From Stictocephala bisonia (taxonomy: Eukaryota; Arthropoda; Insecta; Hemiptera; Membracidae), in contig JAQJVL010000001.1 in NCBI GenBank assembly GCA_035578905.1, positions 3,030,001 to 3,094,000 of the forward strand: DNA of 64,000 bases, read 5' to 3'. The notes below the pieces were generated by a model, which worked only from the letters and a program-made list of their open reading frames with translations, searched no databases and was not told the DNA's origin. A program made the position numbers and the translations under genes. How positions within the stretch are numbered: the first letter of the stretch is position 1; each line of letters starts with the position of its first letter. Below are positions 48,690 through 60,427 of the stretch, in pieces.

Positions 48690-49254
48690 TTAATTAGCAT
48701 ATTACGTGTTGGTAGAAGTACAATAGTAGTGAATGTCGCACATCACAAACTCTTACAACATAAATACAAAATATGGAAACATTATGGTGGTCGATTTTGG
48801 ATGATAAAGATGGTTTACCGAAATCGATTACCATAATATCTGTACATTTTGTACTTACATTATAGTATATTTGCGTTGTGTGAAGTTCGCTTGTTTTGTG
48901 TATTTATATTTCTAACTATCAAAATCCGTATTTTAAAATGCTACTAAAACCTGATGACCATGAATAAAGATACTAAATACTTCCGATAGTATTCCTAATT
49001 TTCATTCCTTCTAAATTATACATTTATGAATAAAAACGTGTTTTAAAGAATTGTAATTGTGGACTAATTTAGTATATTTCCAAGAAATATTATCGGTTTT
49101 GTTGTTTGGCGATACCATATATAGTTATTTTTATTTCAAAATCGTTTACACACTGATTAGAACTTTAAGATAAGCAAATATCTATATTATGTAACGTCTA
49201 AATTCAAATGAATACAAAATGTAGAAATATTACTGTGATTGATTTCGGTAAACC
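48690..49254. mobile_element. MITE-like repeat, copy A
   Basis: From 48812 to 49254 the ends are inverted: GGTTTACCGAAATCGATTAC and, reversed, GGTTTACCGAAATCAATCAC, with similarity continuing to ACATTTTGTA (about 43 bp). A further inverted copy of the end lies at 48760-48806. A second copy of the whole family member is at 55625-56720. No coding capacity. Confidence 0.65.
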
Positions 49255-51484
49255 TCTGATGTGGGAAACTGATGCTGAAAATACGTGTAATGTGTTGTGA
49301 TTTTATGTTTTTTTTGTATGTTACGTCTGTGGATTCGCTTTTCTGTCAAATTTACTAACGGCTTGTATCTCCTGTTGTACCTTCTCTACTACATTTAATG
49401 CTTGGAAGATATGTAGGAGCTATAGTAACTTTTCTTAAATATATGGATTAAATTGTAATATATTAAAAATAGCTGAGAGTAATGTCAATGAGGTTCGATA
49501 ATGTCAATTCACTCGTTCAATTGTGTTTATGATTACAAATATTTCTAAGCTATTCAAAAGGTGCAACTGATTCTATTGGAGTATTTATGGAAGGAGGTAA
49601 TTTATTTATTAATAATTACAAGATAATATCTTTCATTATTCATTTAATTTTTGAAGTTTTCGGAAGAAATAATTCTCAAGGAGATAATTGAATATTTATT
49701 GCTATAAGTAAAAAAAACCTGCGGTCAAGTACGGTAACAACCATTAACAACCGTATTTCTAGGTTGTTTAGGCGGGTGCGATAAATAGTAATAAATATTA
49801 GTTCAGTTCAATTTATTGGTGAAATAACAGTTATTATTCATCTCTCTCTAGGGAATTGATAATTAAGATAAATAGTATTAGATTTTATATGTTTACTTAT
49901 ATAATAAAAACAGTTAACATAAGATTTCCGAATACTAACATAAATATAAAATAAAGCCAATTGAAATTAATTTACCTAAATTGATAGATTTTCTTTTTAA
50001 TAAATTTTGTCTAGTCCTTTTTCTTAATTACTTTATTTTTATAGTTATGTATAATTTTTCCTCGTATGTGCTTTGTATAACCTAAACTTATGTTTTAGTT
50101 ATTGATATATATTTTTATTACTGACAAAAGCATATATCGAACTTTGCGTTCTTTCCACCGGGCTTTAAATTAAAGTATTTGCTCATGGAGATTCGAATTA
50201 TTTGAACTAACCGACTCTTAAACGTATTAAACCTGGTTGATAAACAAATAAATAAATTTATTTAAATGGCCAAGGTTATCTTATTTTTATTTATTTATTT
50301 GTTTTGCTATTCATTAAAATATTAAATGTAATAAAACTACGAATAGTGTAATAAGGTTTTGTAATATTTGATAGTATTTAGTATAAAAATAAAAATGTCT
50401 GCGACATTAATTATACTGGCACTTATGTTTACAATAAATTACAGTTTGCATATAACCAAGTGTAATTATTCTGAGGAAATATTAATCTTATGATCTTATG
50501 GGTTAGTATCCTATTCCCTATACCCCCTCCCCCCGGTGCATTTATTTAAGCTGTTTGCTAAAAACAGGAAAATTTAACGAGGAGGAGAAAACTAAATATA
50601 ATTAAGTAACGGATAGCGTTAGTCAGAAGCCGGAAGAGTGTTTCCCCTAACGCACCAGGTAATAGAGGGAAATTAATTTAATTATAGTCGCAGTAAAAAG
50701 TACAGGAACATTATTAATTATCTTTGTCAGTAAGCTTTGTTACTTACAGCAACGACGTTGTTGGAGGGAGAAAGCACATCTAATTCACCCTTTAAATCTA
50801 ACTCACTCTTAGACTTCAATTTGTAAAATATTGAAACAAGACGACATAGGCTCCACTGGGAGGTCCACAAATATTTGGGAGGAGTGAACAATGAACTACG
50901 AAAAACGAAATGAAGCTTTGGATAGAAAACTTAAGACATCAGACGAAATTTTCTCTCTTTTTGACTGGAAAATTCAGAGAGATTTTGTCAGTTGTACTTA
51001 AGCCAATGAAATCAAAAATTTATTAGAAGAGATCTGCTCTTTGGCTTAAATCCAAGTTCCTTGAAAAACAATATACGATCTTTTTTAAGACAGTTTAACG
51101 CCAGGAAGGTTTACTTTTCATGATCGGTGAGGAAAATTTTACTGAAGAAAATCCAAAATTAATGTAAAAAAGACTTATTATTATTTGAAATGTGTGTTAT
51201 TTGCAAACTTTCTCTGACAAAATCAACCAGGTTGTAATTTCTGCAATTCATAATATTTATAAAATAACTGCTGACTAGGTAGTCTATTATCTATCAGTGG
51301 ACACTTGGGTGAAAGTAGAATGTGCTTTGTACAGAACATTACATACTTCTCGTATGCGCTTAAGCGTGCGAGCATTTCACCACGTAATTGTTTACCTTAT
51401 AGTTGGAAATTCAACATATCATGAAACTCAATTAGCAGTTATTTCAATACAAGTAATTGTCTGCATATATTACATTTAAATCAC

Positions 51485-51485
<1 letters not shown>
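49255..51485. other. No feature supported
   Basis: AT-rich. A 36-codon frame starting at 50891 (MNYEKRNEALDRKL...) looks protein-like but ends quickly and has no known domain. Confidence 0.4.
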
Positions 51486-51523
<38 letters not shown>

Positions 51524-51537
51524 ATTATTATTATTAA

Positions 51538-51575
<38 letters not shown>
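51486..51575. repeat. (ATT)n microsatellite
   Basis: About 90 bp of ATT units with two AATATT interruptions, directly next to a SINE fragment. Confidence 0.95.
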
Positions 51576-51576
<1 letters not shown>

Positions 51577-51682
51577 GTGGAAAATGCTTCATGCTGCGGA
51601 GAGCAAAGCCTTTTCCAAGGTTCGAATCCCCAACTGAGCTTCACTCGTTCAATAAAGTTCACGCACAGGTCTGCAAAGCCAA
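51577..51682 (+). mobile_element. tRNA-derived SINE, copy 1
   Basis: Contains an RNA polymerase III B-box, GGTTCGAATCC, at 51619-51629. Downstream lies CGTTCAATAAAGTTCACGCA, then CAGG.CTG..AAGCC.AGTGAACT. The same order of segments is found on the minus strand at 58090-58248. The A-box region is degraded here. The adjacent (ATT)n tract sits on the 5' side. Confidence 0.65.
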
Positions 51683-52275
51683 GTGAACTACATTAAACTT
51701 TTTAAAAGTAAAAAAATATAAAAAATAGTACAAATACTATCACACCTAATTGTATGAGTAAAGTTTTAACTTCATTGATCTCTTTAAAAATAAAGTTGTT
51801 ACAGTGAAATTATTTCTTCAACAATCCTTAGTTACTAATTGTATATTTATTAATTTATTTATTCATAAGACGCCGAATAAATAAATTTATTCATAAATAA
51901 ATTTAAATATAAATTTGTTATGTTTAAATATTTATTCTTAGCATGTTGTAGAAAATTGCGGGATTAAATTTAATTACAACACCTTGAAACTTCTTATTCG
52001 TAATTGTACGTCAATAAATCCAATTACCTAAAATAGAAAAATCTCTTTTTACAATACCAGTTTAGGAGTATTAAAAAAAAACAGTACCATTTTGCTAAAT
52101 TTATTTTGAAATAATTACTAATATTTTGAACATAAGATTTATATTTATATGGCCACTTCACCGTTTTATAAACGTTTTCTGGCAGTTAATGGTTTAATTT
52201 CATTTGTTCATTTCCATCTATAGAACATAAATATATGTTGTCAGTGATAAGTACACAAATGCAATATTTAAAAAA
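51683..52275. other. No feature seen
   Basis: AT-rich unique sequence. Confidence 0.5.
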
Positions 52276-52560
52276 TTAATTTGGCAGAAAAATGCTATCT
52301 CGTCCAAGCAGAAGCATGGGTCTGAACCATGTCGCATTCTTACAACCATGAACGCGCTTTGTGGAAGTTCGTTCAACCTGTACGCGGAGGCTACCGTCCA
52401 CCTGGTCAAGCAATTTGCTGGCAGTCCTTTGACATTTTCTGCGAAATATACTTATAGCACATAATAGGATGACAAAATTACACATCGTGAAACTAATCCC
52501 TGAGGCTAAACTTAGAAAATCCGTTACTTTAAGTACATAAATGCAGTCTATAGACAACAA
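52276..52560 (-). CDS. Unrecognised open frame with one membrane segment
   Basis: 94 codons. A hydrophobic stretch (FTMCNFVILLCAISIF) is followed by a basic-polar segment (RRKCQRTASKLLDQVDGSLR). The pattern of a helix and then a charged heptad-like region occurs in insect chemoreceptors, but also by chance. No splice-bounded exon was established. The overlapping frame at 52218-52409 is a shadow. Gustatory-receptor relict is one possibility, not a call. Confidence 0.25.
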   Translation of the reverse strand: MLSIDCIYVLKVTDFLSLASGISFTMCNFVILLCAISIFRRKCQRTASKLLDQVDGSLRVQVERTSTKRVHGCKNATWFRPMLLLGRDSIFLPN

Positions 52561-54043
52561 ATATAAATTCTCGAAAAATGAAATTTTTGAAATATGTATG
52601 GACTTTATTTTTGGCCGTGAGTATTATGTTCCAAGTGTAAATGTAGTCGACAGAGGAAACTGTTTCATTCATGATTCATCATACAGTGTTATAATTCCAT
52701 TCTTCGAGTTCTTGTCGTTACTGGAGTGGGCATACACAACGAAGTTTTTCTAATACTAATAGTTGATTGTTGATGATTTTTGTCATTATACGTGTATATA
52801 TGTATCTATATATTTGAACTAATATTGTTTTTACCATAATGTATAATCTGTTGATAATGTTGAGAATTTTGGGAGATTTTAATAAATCACACAAAATCTG
52901 TCCAATGCAGATTACAATTAATTGGACTCCCAGAAAGAATATGCTGGAAATGTTTGACCAGAGAATGTCCAAATACATTTTTATAAACTCTCTCCAAAGA
53001 AGGAGGAAATATTCTGTACATACTCGTTCCCAGAGAAGAATATTCTGGAAGTAAACATACTCTGTTTTGGAAGTATTATTAGTATTATAGTCTACAGATT
53101 TCTTTTTCTAAGTTACTTATTTCTACGAACGTTGTAGCATATGGCTAATTTTATAAAAGTTTGCTGAATGTTATAGAAATTGTATTCCAATAAAAAAACC
53201 TTTTAATACATTAATTTTTTCCTGGTATTTTCACACCTATTTACAGAAAACCCTGAACTGTCTTGCTTATTAGACGTTGTAAACATTTATACCGTCATGG
53301 AGTAGATACTTCGTCATGGTACAAGAATGGCGCGTCATTTTGTGTGATCCGTATTCCATAAACACTTTCAATTTCACAGTTACATCATGCAAAATCAATT
53401 TACTTTACTAGAATGAGAATGCGTGGTTAGTCTGAAATCCTAGTTAGATAAAGATAGATGTTATGTTGTAACACGCTTTTAATGATTAAAGAATAATTTA
53501 AATTTCTAAATAACATACTATAAATCCCCCCATCTCTATGATTTGTCGATGATAGCCTGGAAGGCCTGAGTTCAATGTACAATAGTTGTACGTATTTTCT
53601 ACAACTTAAATTACAGGGTATTATTATTTATTGTAAGTTATTATATCAAATATATATTTTAATCAGATCCCAAATTACTTTCTTTTATATGATTCCGTTA
53701 TTTATTATAGATTGTATTTTGTATAAGTGTACCACTTCACAGAAAGTCATCCAATGTTTGGGTAGCCTACTTTATTTAAAATCTTCCGAAAATGTTATAT
53801 TCTAGACACATAAAGACAATCATTAATTTTAATTACTATATTTTTAAAAATTTGTTAAAACTGTAATTTATTTATAGTTGCTGCTATTTATGATTATTAC
53901 TTTATATTGCTATTTGCTATCATATATTATTCATGATGCAGTCGTTTGTTGTCACAATGCATGTTAGCCTTTATTGTATATACAGTATATTTATATGATA
54001 ATATATTGATTTCTGTTGCATGAAGAAGACGGTTAAGACATGA
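52561..54043. other. No feature supported
   Basis: AT-rich; short frames at 52541-53054 and 53575-53805 are not convincing. Confidence 0.4.
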
Positions 54044-54045
54044 AT

Positions 54046-54078
<33 letters not shown>
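54044..54078. repeat. Poly-T tract
   Basis: About 35 T without interruption. Confidence 0.95.
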
Positions 54079-54079
<1 letters not shown>

Positions 54080-54599
54080 TAGGCAAATTAATGCAATATA
54101 TTTGTTATATTACTTTTTAATTATGTAATGTCATCAACTAACATTGGCTGTTTTACAGCATTTTTAAAATACAGTAATTTGCTGGTAACTGACTTATTTA
54201 TATTTATTCTTTTATCCATATATAATAACATTTTTTAATATATGGATGTGATGAACTATCTTTAATGCACTATATTTAATGTGATGAACTATCATCAGAA
54301 AAAAACATAATTATTTAATATACACTCGCATTTGTGTTGAGCCTCAAGCCCAATTTACTTTTACGCCCCAAAGATTTAATTTGTATGCATCCATAATGAA
54401 TCGATGACACAAGAAAAGTTATTAAATGAACATATTGTCGTCATGTTAATACATAAATAACATGACATCAATTAGATCAACATACCAGAAAATCATACAT
54501 TTATATTACATCTCATAATTAATATCTAAAAACTTACAAAAATTATCTTGACGAAACATATTATTTATTATGTGTTAATTTCGAAACATAGTAACTGTA
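54079..54599. other. No feature seen
   Basis: AT-rich unique sequence. Confidence 0.5.
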
Positions 54600-54900
54600 C
54601 GTGTATGGTACTGGCCAACCCACTCACCCATGCACATACAGTGGTATTTACCCACCCACGCACCAATACACGTACAATGTTATTGACCCACCTGCCCACC
54701 CATACACGTACAGTGGTATTTACCCACCCACGCACCAATACACGTACAATGTTATTGACCCACCTGCCCACCCATACACTTACAGTGGTATTTACCCACC
54801 CGCGCACCCATACACGTACAATGTTGTTGACCCACCCGCCCACCCATACACGTACAGTGGTATTTACCCACCCGCCCGCCCATACACGTACTGTGGTATT
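54600..54900. repeat. 36-bp minisatellite, about 8 copies (locus 3, inverted)
   Basis: C-rich on the plus strand. Units alternate ACGTACAGTGGTATTTACCC and ACGTACAATGTTATTGACCC, each followed by a C-run block. The last two blocks, CCCACCCGCCCACCC (about 54832) and CCCACCCGCCCGCCC (about 54868), have four intact triplets. It is the same family as locus 1 in the opposite orientation. Confidence 0.95.
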
Positions 54901-55624
54901 GTTATATTTTAAGTATATATTTATGTAGAATAACAATTAATTTAGAAGAATTGCTTCAAAAGCAATACAAAACCACGAATGAGAAATAACCATAGTACCC
55001 TACTGAGGACGTCTGCTGCCTATAGAACAGCAGGTAAGTTCATGTCTATATGAATACAAATTAATGTCTGTCTGTTTGTCCTTTAAGCCTAACTTCATAG
55101 TTCATCCGATCATCATGAAACTTTAGGAAGTTTTTGAGTAACTTTGGAAAGCTTTCTGGCATGAATTTCACATGTGGTTCAAGAGATCCGCCCTATTGGC
55201 TTTTACAGTTTCAATGGTATTATTTATTTATTTAATTAATCATTAGGTATTAAGTAACAACAAATTAAATGAACATTTTAAAAATAAGCTATGTAATTCT
55301 TATTGAAATTTAACATTTAAATTTAATAATATCTGAACATATAATAATCCCGTAGCAAAGCACAGGTGAATAGATTGCTATAAATAACTATCCTTTCAAT
55401 CGATTGGCTATTTCTGTAATTTAGTTATATATAACTCTTATCATTTCCTTAGTTTCATTCACTAGCTTTATTATTTTCGAACGAATTAAGATCAACATTA
55501 AAAAAATATTGTTATCTGCACTTACATAAAAAAAGAACTACAGTTCAAAATACAGTATATCATCGTACAGTTCAATATAAACATAAAAAAGTGCTATCTT
55601 CAATCAAATAGTTTCTTAGCTAGC
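54901..55624. other. Possible unclassified interspersed repeat
   Basis: 55060-55170 (TCTGTCTGTTTGTCC, then TTCATCCGATCATCATGAAA and CTTTAGGAAG) and the short hairpin-like CCCGTAGCAAAGCACAGG at about 55350 resemble a common arthropod interspersed repeat whose class I cannot fix. The rest is AT-rich. Confidence 0.3.
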
Positions 55625-55908
55625 ATACTACGTGTTGATAGAAATGCAAAACAGGTTAAGGTCACACTACTTAAATTTATTACAAAATGTACAGATATTA
55701 TGATGATCGAATTCGGTGGTTCCCTCTGGTCTGAAGAAAATAAACATGATTTACCGAAATCGATTACCATAATATCTGTACATTTTGTACTTATGTTGTA
55801 ATATATTTGCGTTGTGTGAAGTTCACTTGTTTTGTGTATTTATATCTCTAACTATCAAAATCCGTATTTTAAAATTATACTAAAACCTCATTAACATGAA
55901 TTAATATA
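55625..55908. mobile_element. MITE-like repeat, copy B, left part
   Basis: Homologous to 48690-48960, including ACCGAAATCGATTACCATAA and GCGTTGTGTGAAGTTC. Within it, TACAAAATGTACAGATATTA (55683) is mirrored by TAATATCTGTACATTTTGTA (about 55772). Interrupted after 55908 by a palindromic insertion. Confidence 0.65.
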
Positions 55909-56425
55909 AAACGTATATGAGCAAATATTGGAAATAGTATAAGATAACACAATTCATAGATCGTAAATCCAATATAAAATTTATTACAACACAAACGTTT
56001 TCGAAAGCAAAGCTTCCATCTTCAGGTTATGTGTAAATAAAAATTATTATTTTTTACAATTAGAAAAATATATAAATGAAAAACATCTGACTATTTAACA
56101 ACATTTAAATGCTGAGAAAAACATGTGAGAGAATCAAAGAGAAAAAAAGTCATAGGTATATCAAATAATAAATATATCAAAATCAAAAAAAAAAAAGTAA
56201 GTATACTTACCTATGACTTTTTTTCTCTTTGATTCTCTCACATGTTTTTCTCAGCATTTAAATGTTGTTAAATAGTCAGATGTTTTTCATTTATATATTT
56301 TTCTAATTGTAAAAAATAATAATTTTTATTTACACATAACCTGAAGATGGAAGCTTTGCTTTCGAAAACGTTTGTGTTGTAATAAATTTTATATTGGATT
56401 TACGATTTATGAATTGTGTTATCTT
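55909..56425. mobile_element. 517-bp palindromic insertion, 13-bp target duplication
   Basis: Flanked by ATGAATTAATATA at 55896-55908 and 56426-56438. Arms 55941-56158 and 56208-56425 (218 bp each) are essentially perfect mirrors around a 49-nt AT-rich spacer; 32 extra bases precede the left arm. Each arm carries CTGAAGA, a 6-bp stem (GGAAGC/GCTTTC) and GAAA, followed by ACGTTTGTGTTGTAATAAA. This motif order recalls Penelope-like element termini, where hammerhead ribozyme cores have been described. The assignment is tentative. Confidence 0.65.
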
Positions 56426-56720
56426 ATGAATTAATATACTAAATACTTACGATTAGTTACTATTCCTAATTTTCATTCATATTAAGTTATACATTTATGA
56501 ATAGTATGAATTCATAAATGTATACAAGCGGGGTTTTGTAATTTTTAAACACGTTAAAAAAATTGTAATTGTGGACTAATCTAGTAGATTTCCAAGAATC
56601 ATTATCGGTTTTGTTGTTTGGCGATAACATATTCAGTTATTTTTATTTCAAAATCGTTTACACACTGATTGGATCTTTAAGATAAGCAAATCTCTATATT
56701 ACGTAACGTGTCTATATTTA
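56426..56720. mobile_element. MITE-like repeat, copy B, right part
   Basis: Resumes homology with 48965-49200 (TACTAAATACTT, GTAATTGTGGACTAAT, TTATCGGTTTTGTTGTTTGG). It lacks the right inverted end seen in copy A and has about 50 extra bases at 56510-56560. Confidence 0.6.
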
Positions 56721-58089
56721 AATAAATGACAAGTCTGGTATATGGAATGTTCTGTGTTTATTGTGAATTTGTGTTCGTATTTGATATAGGAAATTTAAAG
56801 ACTGTTACAACAACGTGTGTTTTTATTTCAGTATATCTGTTGAATTCGTAGTTTCATCCTTACTATCAATAAATTTGGGATCATATACACTTAATATAGT
56901 TTTTGTTCGATAATAACCTATGTAATAGAACAAAATTAATTTCAATTTAGATAAGGTGTAATATAATTTACACGTATATTAGGTAATTTACTTGTAATGT
57001 TAAATAATTTGAGAAAATTTTAAGTTGTCCTACTTTAACATGTAGAGAGTTAATGATATTCTACAAGGAAAATACTAAACTAAAAATGTTGTTAGTATTG
57101 TAACATTTTAATTATTCCTTAAAATGGCAAAACTGAGCACATAGTCTACAGGAGTATATGAATTAAAGTTTATAAAATAATAGAGAAATTGCTTATTAAC
57201 AAAGTAATTTATATATTCAATTAATACAGTCCTTTCATACTAATATAATAGACATGTTCTAGCAAGAAAAAAATAACCCTAATTACATATGTTAATTGAT
57301 TCCCCTTTGTTTTATTTACATTATTAATATTTCGTCTGCTTTGCGTTTAATTAACTATTCATGATTATTTATAACAGAGATTTGTCCACCTGTAGAGACA
57401 GCAAATTTACTATGCGTTGTCATTCATCCCAGTTTGGCAGAAAGCTCGCTTGGCTTCTGGCCTATTACTTTGGAATCTACTGTACTCGCCCGTGAAAGTG
57501 TAAAATTTGACCTTTCTTAAACCCCATTTTTTAATAGATTCATTAATTTATCAGTTTAACCGTTTGGTTAATTTTCCTATCGGTATTGGGGTTAACATCT
57601 ATTTTTTATAACATATTATTAGTTTTATTTAGTGTACATGTTTAGGGAAATCAGGGTCACACATTATTAAATTAGTAGGAAATATAAAAAAGTTATAAAT
57701 TTCTGTGACATCAGCCCCTTGCATGCTCCTAGGTATGATTTACATGTGCACTTGTAATTAGAGAATACTATTTTTCTTTTAGTTTTTTGTCTATATTAGA
57801 ACTATGAGAATAAAAACGTATGGCTACATATTCTTATATTTATTTATTTTAAATAGTGTAAAATATTGTAATTTTATAAAGACTACATTTTCATTAATTT
57901 TTACAACTCAAAAATCTTTTATACTAGGCCTAAATTAAATGTTTGTTAAACATAACTTAAATATCGAGATATAAGCACACATTTGTCAACGTTTTAAATC
58001 ACACATCCTTTGTGAATGTGTTAAACGACAGACTGTACCTGGGAGACAATGCAGATCAATATATCACTTTCATAAGCCATTTAAAGAGG
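56721..58089. other. No feature seen
   Basis: AT-rich unique sequence without a supported gene. Confidence 0.5.
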
Positions 58090-58248
58090 TTTTTTTTATA
58101 TAAAAACTTCACTCGCCAGTTCACATGGGCCTACAGGCCTGTGCGTGAACTTTATTCAACGAATGAGGTACCAACCCTTGGTTCAGGGGGGGTTCGAACC
58201 TTTAAAAATGCCCTCCACAGTCCGAAGCCTTAGCCACTGAACCACTAA
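58090..58248 (-). mobile_element. tRNA-derived SINE, copy 2
   Basis: On the minus strand it begins GTGGTTCAGTGGCTAAGGCT (A-box within 58228-58243). It continues CGGACTGTGG and the B-box GGTTCGAACCC (58190-58200), in the order and spacing of a tRNA. A unique body follows with AATAAAGTTCACGCACAGGC, and then an A-rich tail (58089-58107). The fuller copy of the family seen at 51577-51682. Confidence 0.75.
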
Positions 58249-58249
58249 C

Positions 58250-58433
58250 AATACTAACTTTAATTAGCCACAACATTTGGTAGAGTAAGAAACAATACTA
58301 ACTTTAACTAGCTACAACATTTGGTAGAGTAAGAAACAATACTAACTTTAATTAGCCACAACATTTGGTAGAGTAAGAAACAATACTATCTTTAACTAGC
58401 CACAACATTTGGTAGAGTAAGAAACAATACATA
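58250..58433. repeat. 44-bp tandem repeat, about 4 copies
   Basis: ACTAACTTTAATTAGCCACA, ACATTTGGTAGAGTAAGAAA and CAAT recur at 44-bp spacing (58253, 58297, 58341, 58385) with a few substitutions. It lies between the SINE and the 36-bp array. Confidence 0.92.
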
Positions 58434-58445
58434 ATATACCAAAAC

Positions 58446-58750
58446 CAATGTACACGTAAAAACCAATGTACTTGTATGGGTGGGTAGGTGGGTAAAGACC
58501 AATGTACGTGTATGGGTAAACGGGTGGGTAAAGACCAATGTACGTGTATGGGTAAACGGGTGGGTAAAGACCAATGTACGTGTATGGGTGGGTAGGTGGG
58601 TAAAGACCAATGTACGTGTATGGGTGGGCAGGTGGGTAAATACCAATGTACGTGTATGGGTGGGTAGGTGGGTAAAGACCAATGTACGTGTATGGGTGGG
58701 CAGGTGGGTAAAGACCAATGTACGTGTATGGGTGGGCAGGTGGGTAAAGA
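58446..58750. repeat. 36-bp G-run minisatellite, about 8 copies (locus 4)
   Basis: Unit GTACGTGTAT, G-block, AAAGACCAAT. All eight G-blocks have one of the four positions broken (GGGTGGG(T/C)AGGTGGGT or GGGTAAACGGGTGGGT). Same orientation as locus 1. The long open frames on both strands are artefacts. Confidence 0.95.
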
Positions 58751-58904
58751 CCTGCCGGCACCAAGTCATCAGGTAAGATATAAACAAGGGCCAAAATTAT
58801 ACAGCATCTTGCTGGAGCAAATGCACAAGTTCTGTGAACCACAGCCATATATTTCTTATTCAACTGAAAAATATATTGATACAGTTTGGTTGATAAGTGT
58901 ACAT

Positions 58905-59430
58905 GTACGTCCAGTTAGTCAGAGTCAGGACGAAGTCGTCTTCCCTGACTCCCAACATAGTCTCTCCGGAGATAAGACGACGTAGGGTTTCTGAGAGTCC
59001 AGATCGACGCCTGATATACCCAGGAAGCCTGCTCATATCATTTAAACCAACATTAACCACAGCTTCCCAGTTGTAAATTCAATTCCAACTGATCATTATC
59101 CAAGGAATCGATCGTTAGCTGAAAGAATTACTCAGTTTCTGATCCAATGAAATCAGCCGGTGGCTTAAACATTTCTCCGGAGGGAAGGGTTCTACCGAAC
59201 CGATTTCACTATGGAGTGGGCAGATGCAACTCTCCAAAGTTTAAGTATGGTGGAAGTTAGACTAGTTCTGTGATCGTGTTGTGGAAACTCATATTGTGGA
59301 ATGTATAAGAACGACTGTCCATTCCATTTCTAATCTGGAGGTACATTCGGTCTGAACATGGTGCAAGAGCAAGCTATTGAATTGTTGAGAGGTTTGGACT
59401 TAGTTTTGTGATCAGGATCTATCTCCACAT
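58905..59430. repeat. Left arm of outer inverted repeat
   Basis: Mirrors 61612-62131, for example GTACGTCCAGTTAGTCAGAG at 58905 against CTCTGACTAACTGGACGTAC ending at 62131. Similarity is high (about 90 percent by eye) and fades after 59413. A frame within it (58860-59060, minus) is also open in the partner arm. Confidence 0.8.
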
Positions 59431-60427
59431 TCTGTTTTAAAGAAGACTATTTCTTATTCAAGACTTTTAGATTTAAGAATTTTGCTAGCTATAAAGTCAA
59501 TTTATATAAAATATTTAGTACAAAAACCGAAACTTCTTCCCCCAAATTACATACAGCCTTCACGAAAGTAAGGTAGCTTGGGCGAAGTTCACCATTATAA
59601 ATTATCATTTTTCAATGCAGAGGGAAAATTTTATTTGATTTTTCTATACAATCCAGTTAAATTGGCAAAACTTAAACCCTCTAAAACACAAATAATCATA
59701 CTATATCAATAATTTATTGATCATTATATATGATATGTACAACAGTTATTTTCCAACCTACTTAAAATGATAATAATCATATAAATTATTATTAGTGTCA
59801 GTTTTGATTCGAAATAAGTGCTGAAGAGTAATCATTAGATTATACCTTGGCCTGATAGATGGATTGGTTCACGTTGACACTTAACTCAAAACAAGTAAGG
59901 TCTGTTTGTTAAGTGGCACAGAAAGGAGGTAATCACAGGCGATATGTCGAAGGCGAACTTTCACAACTACAAAGCCGCATATCATTAGCGAAGAACTCCC
60001 AGTCCATGGCCAAACATTGGCTAGTATAATAAGGCAAGACATCACTCACTCACACACTAAGATCAATTCAAGTTCACAATCTGACAAAACTGACACTTGA
60101 ATTTTGGCCTTGGGTCTCCAAATAAACAATAAAACTCAAACAGGTATCACCTTTTTGTTTTAATGAAACTGTTGCGATCAAAACCATGGTGGTTACTTCG
60201 GAAATATCAGTAAACTTGAACTTACTTGAATATATAATTAATTAATTATTGATATACAGTACTATGATGTTTCAGTGAGTTTAGGTTTTGCCAATCCAAC
60301 CCGATTGTAAAGAAAAATTAAAGAGCATTTTCCCTTGGCATTATAAAATGATGTCAACTCTGTTTAGTGAAGGCCGTATGTCATTTGGAGGCTAAATTTT
60401 CATTTTTTATACAATACATTTTATATA
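59431..60427. other. No feature seen in spacer
   Basis: About 1 kb inside the outer inverted repeat without a partner on the right side; unrecognised. Confidence 0.5.

Noticed and set aside
54548..54936. His/Thr-rich and Val/Trp-rich frames of about 120 codons
   Set aside because: Artefacts of the 36-bp array at locus 3.
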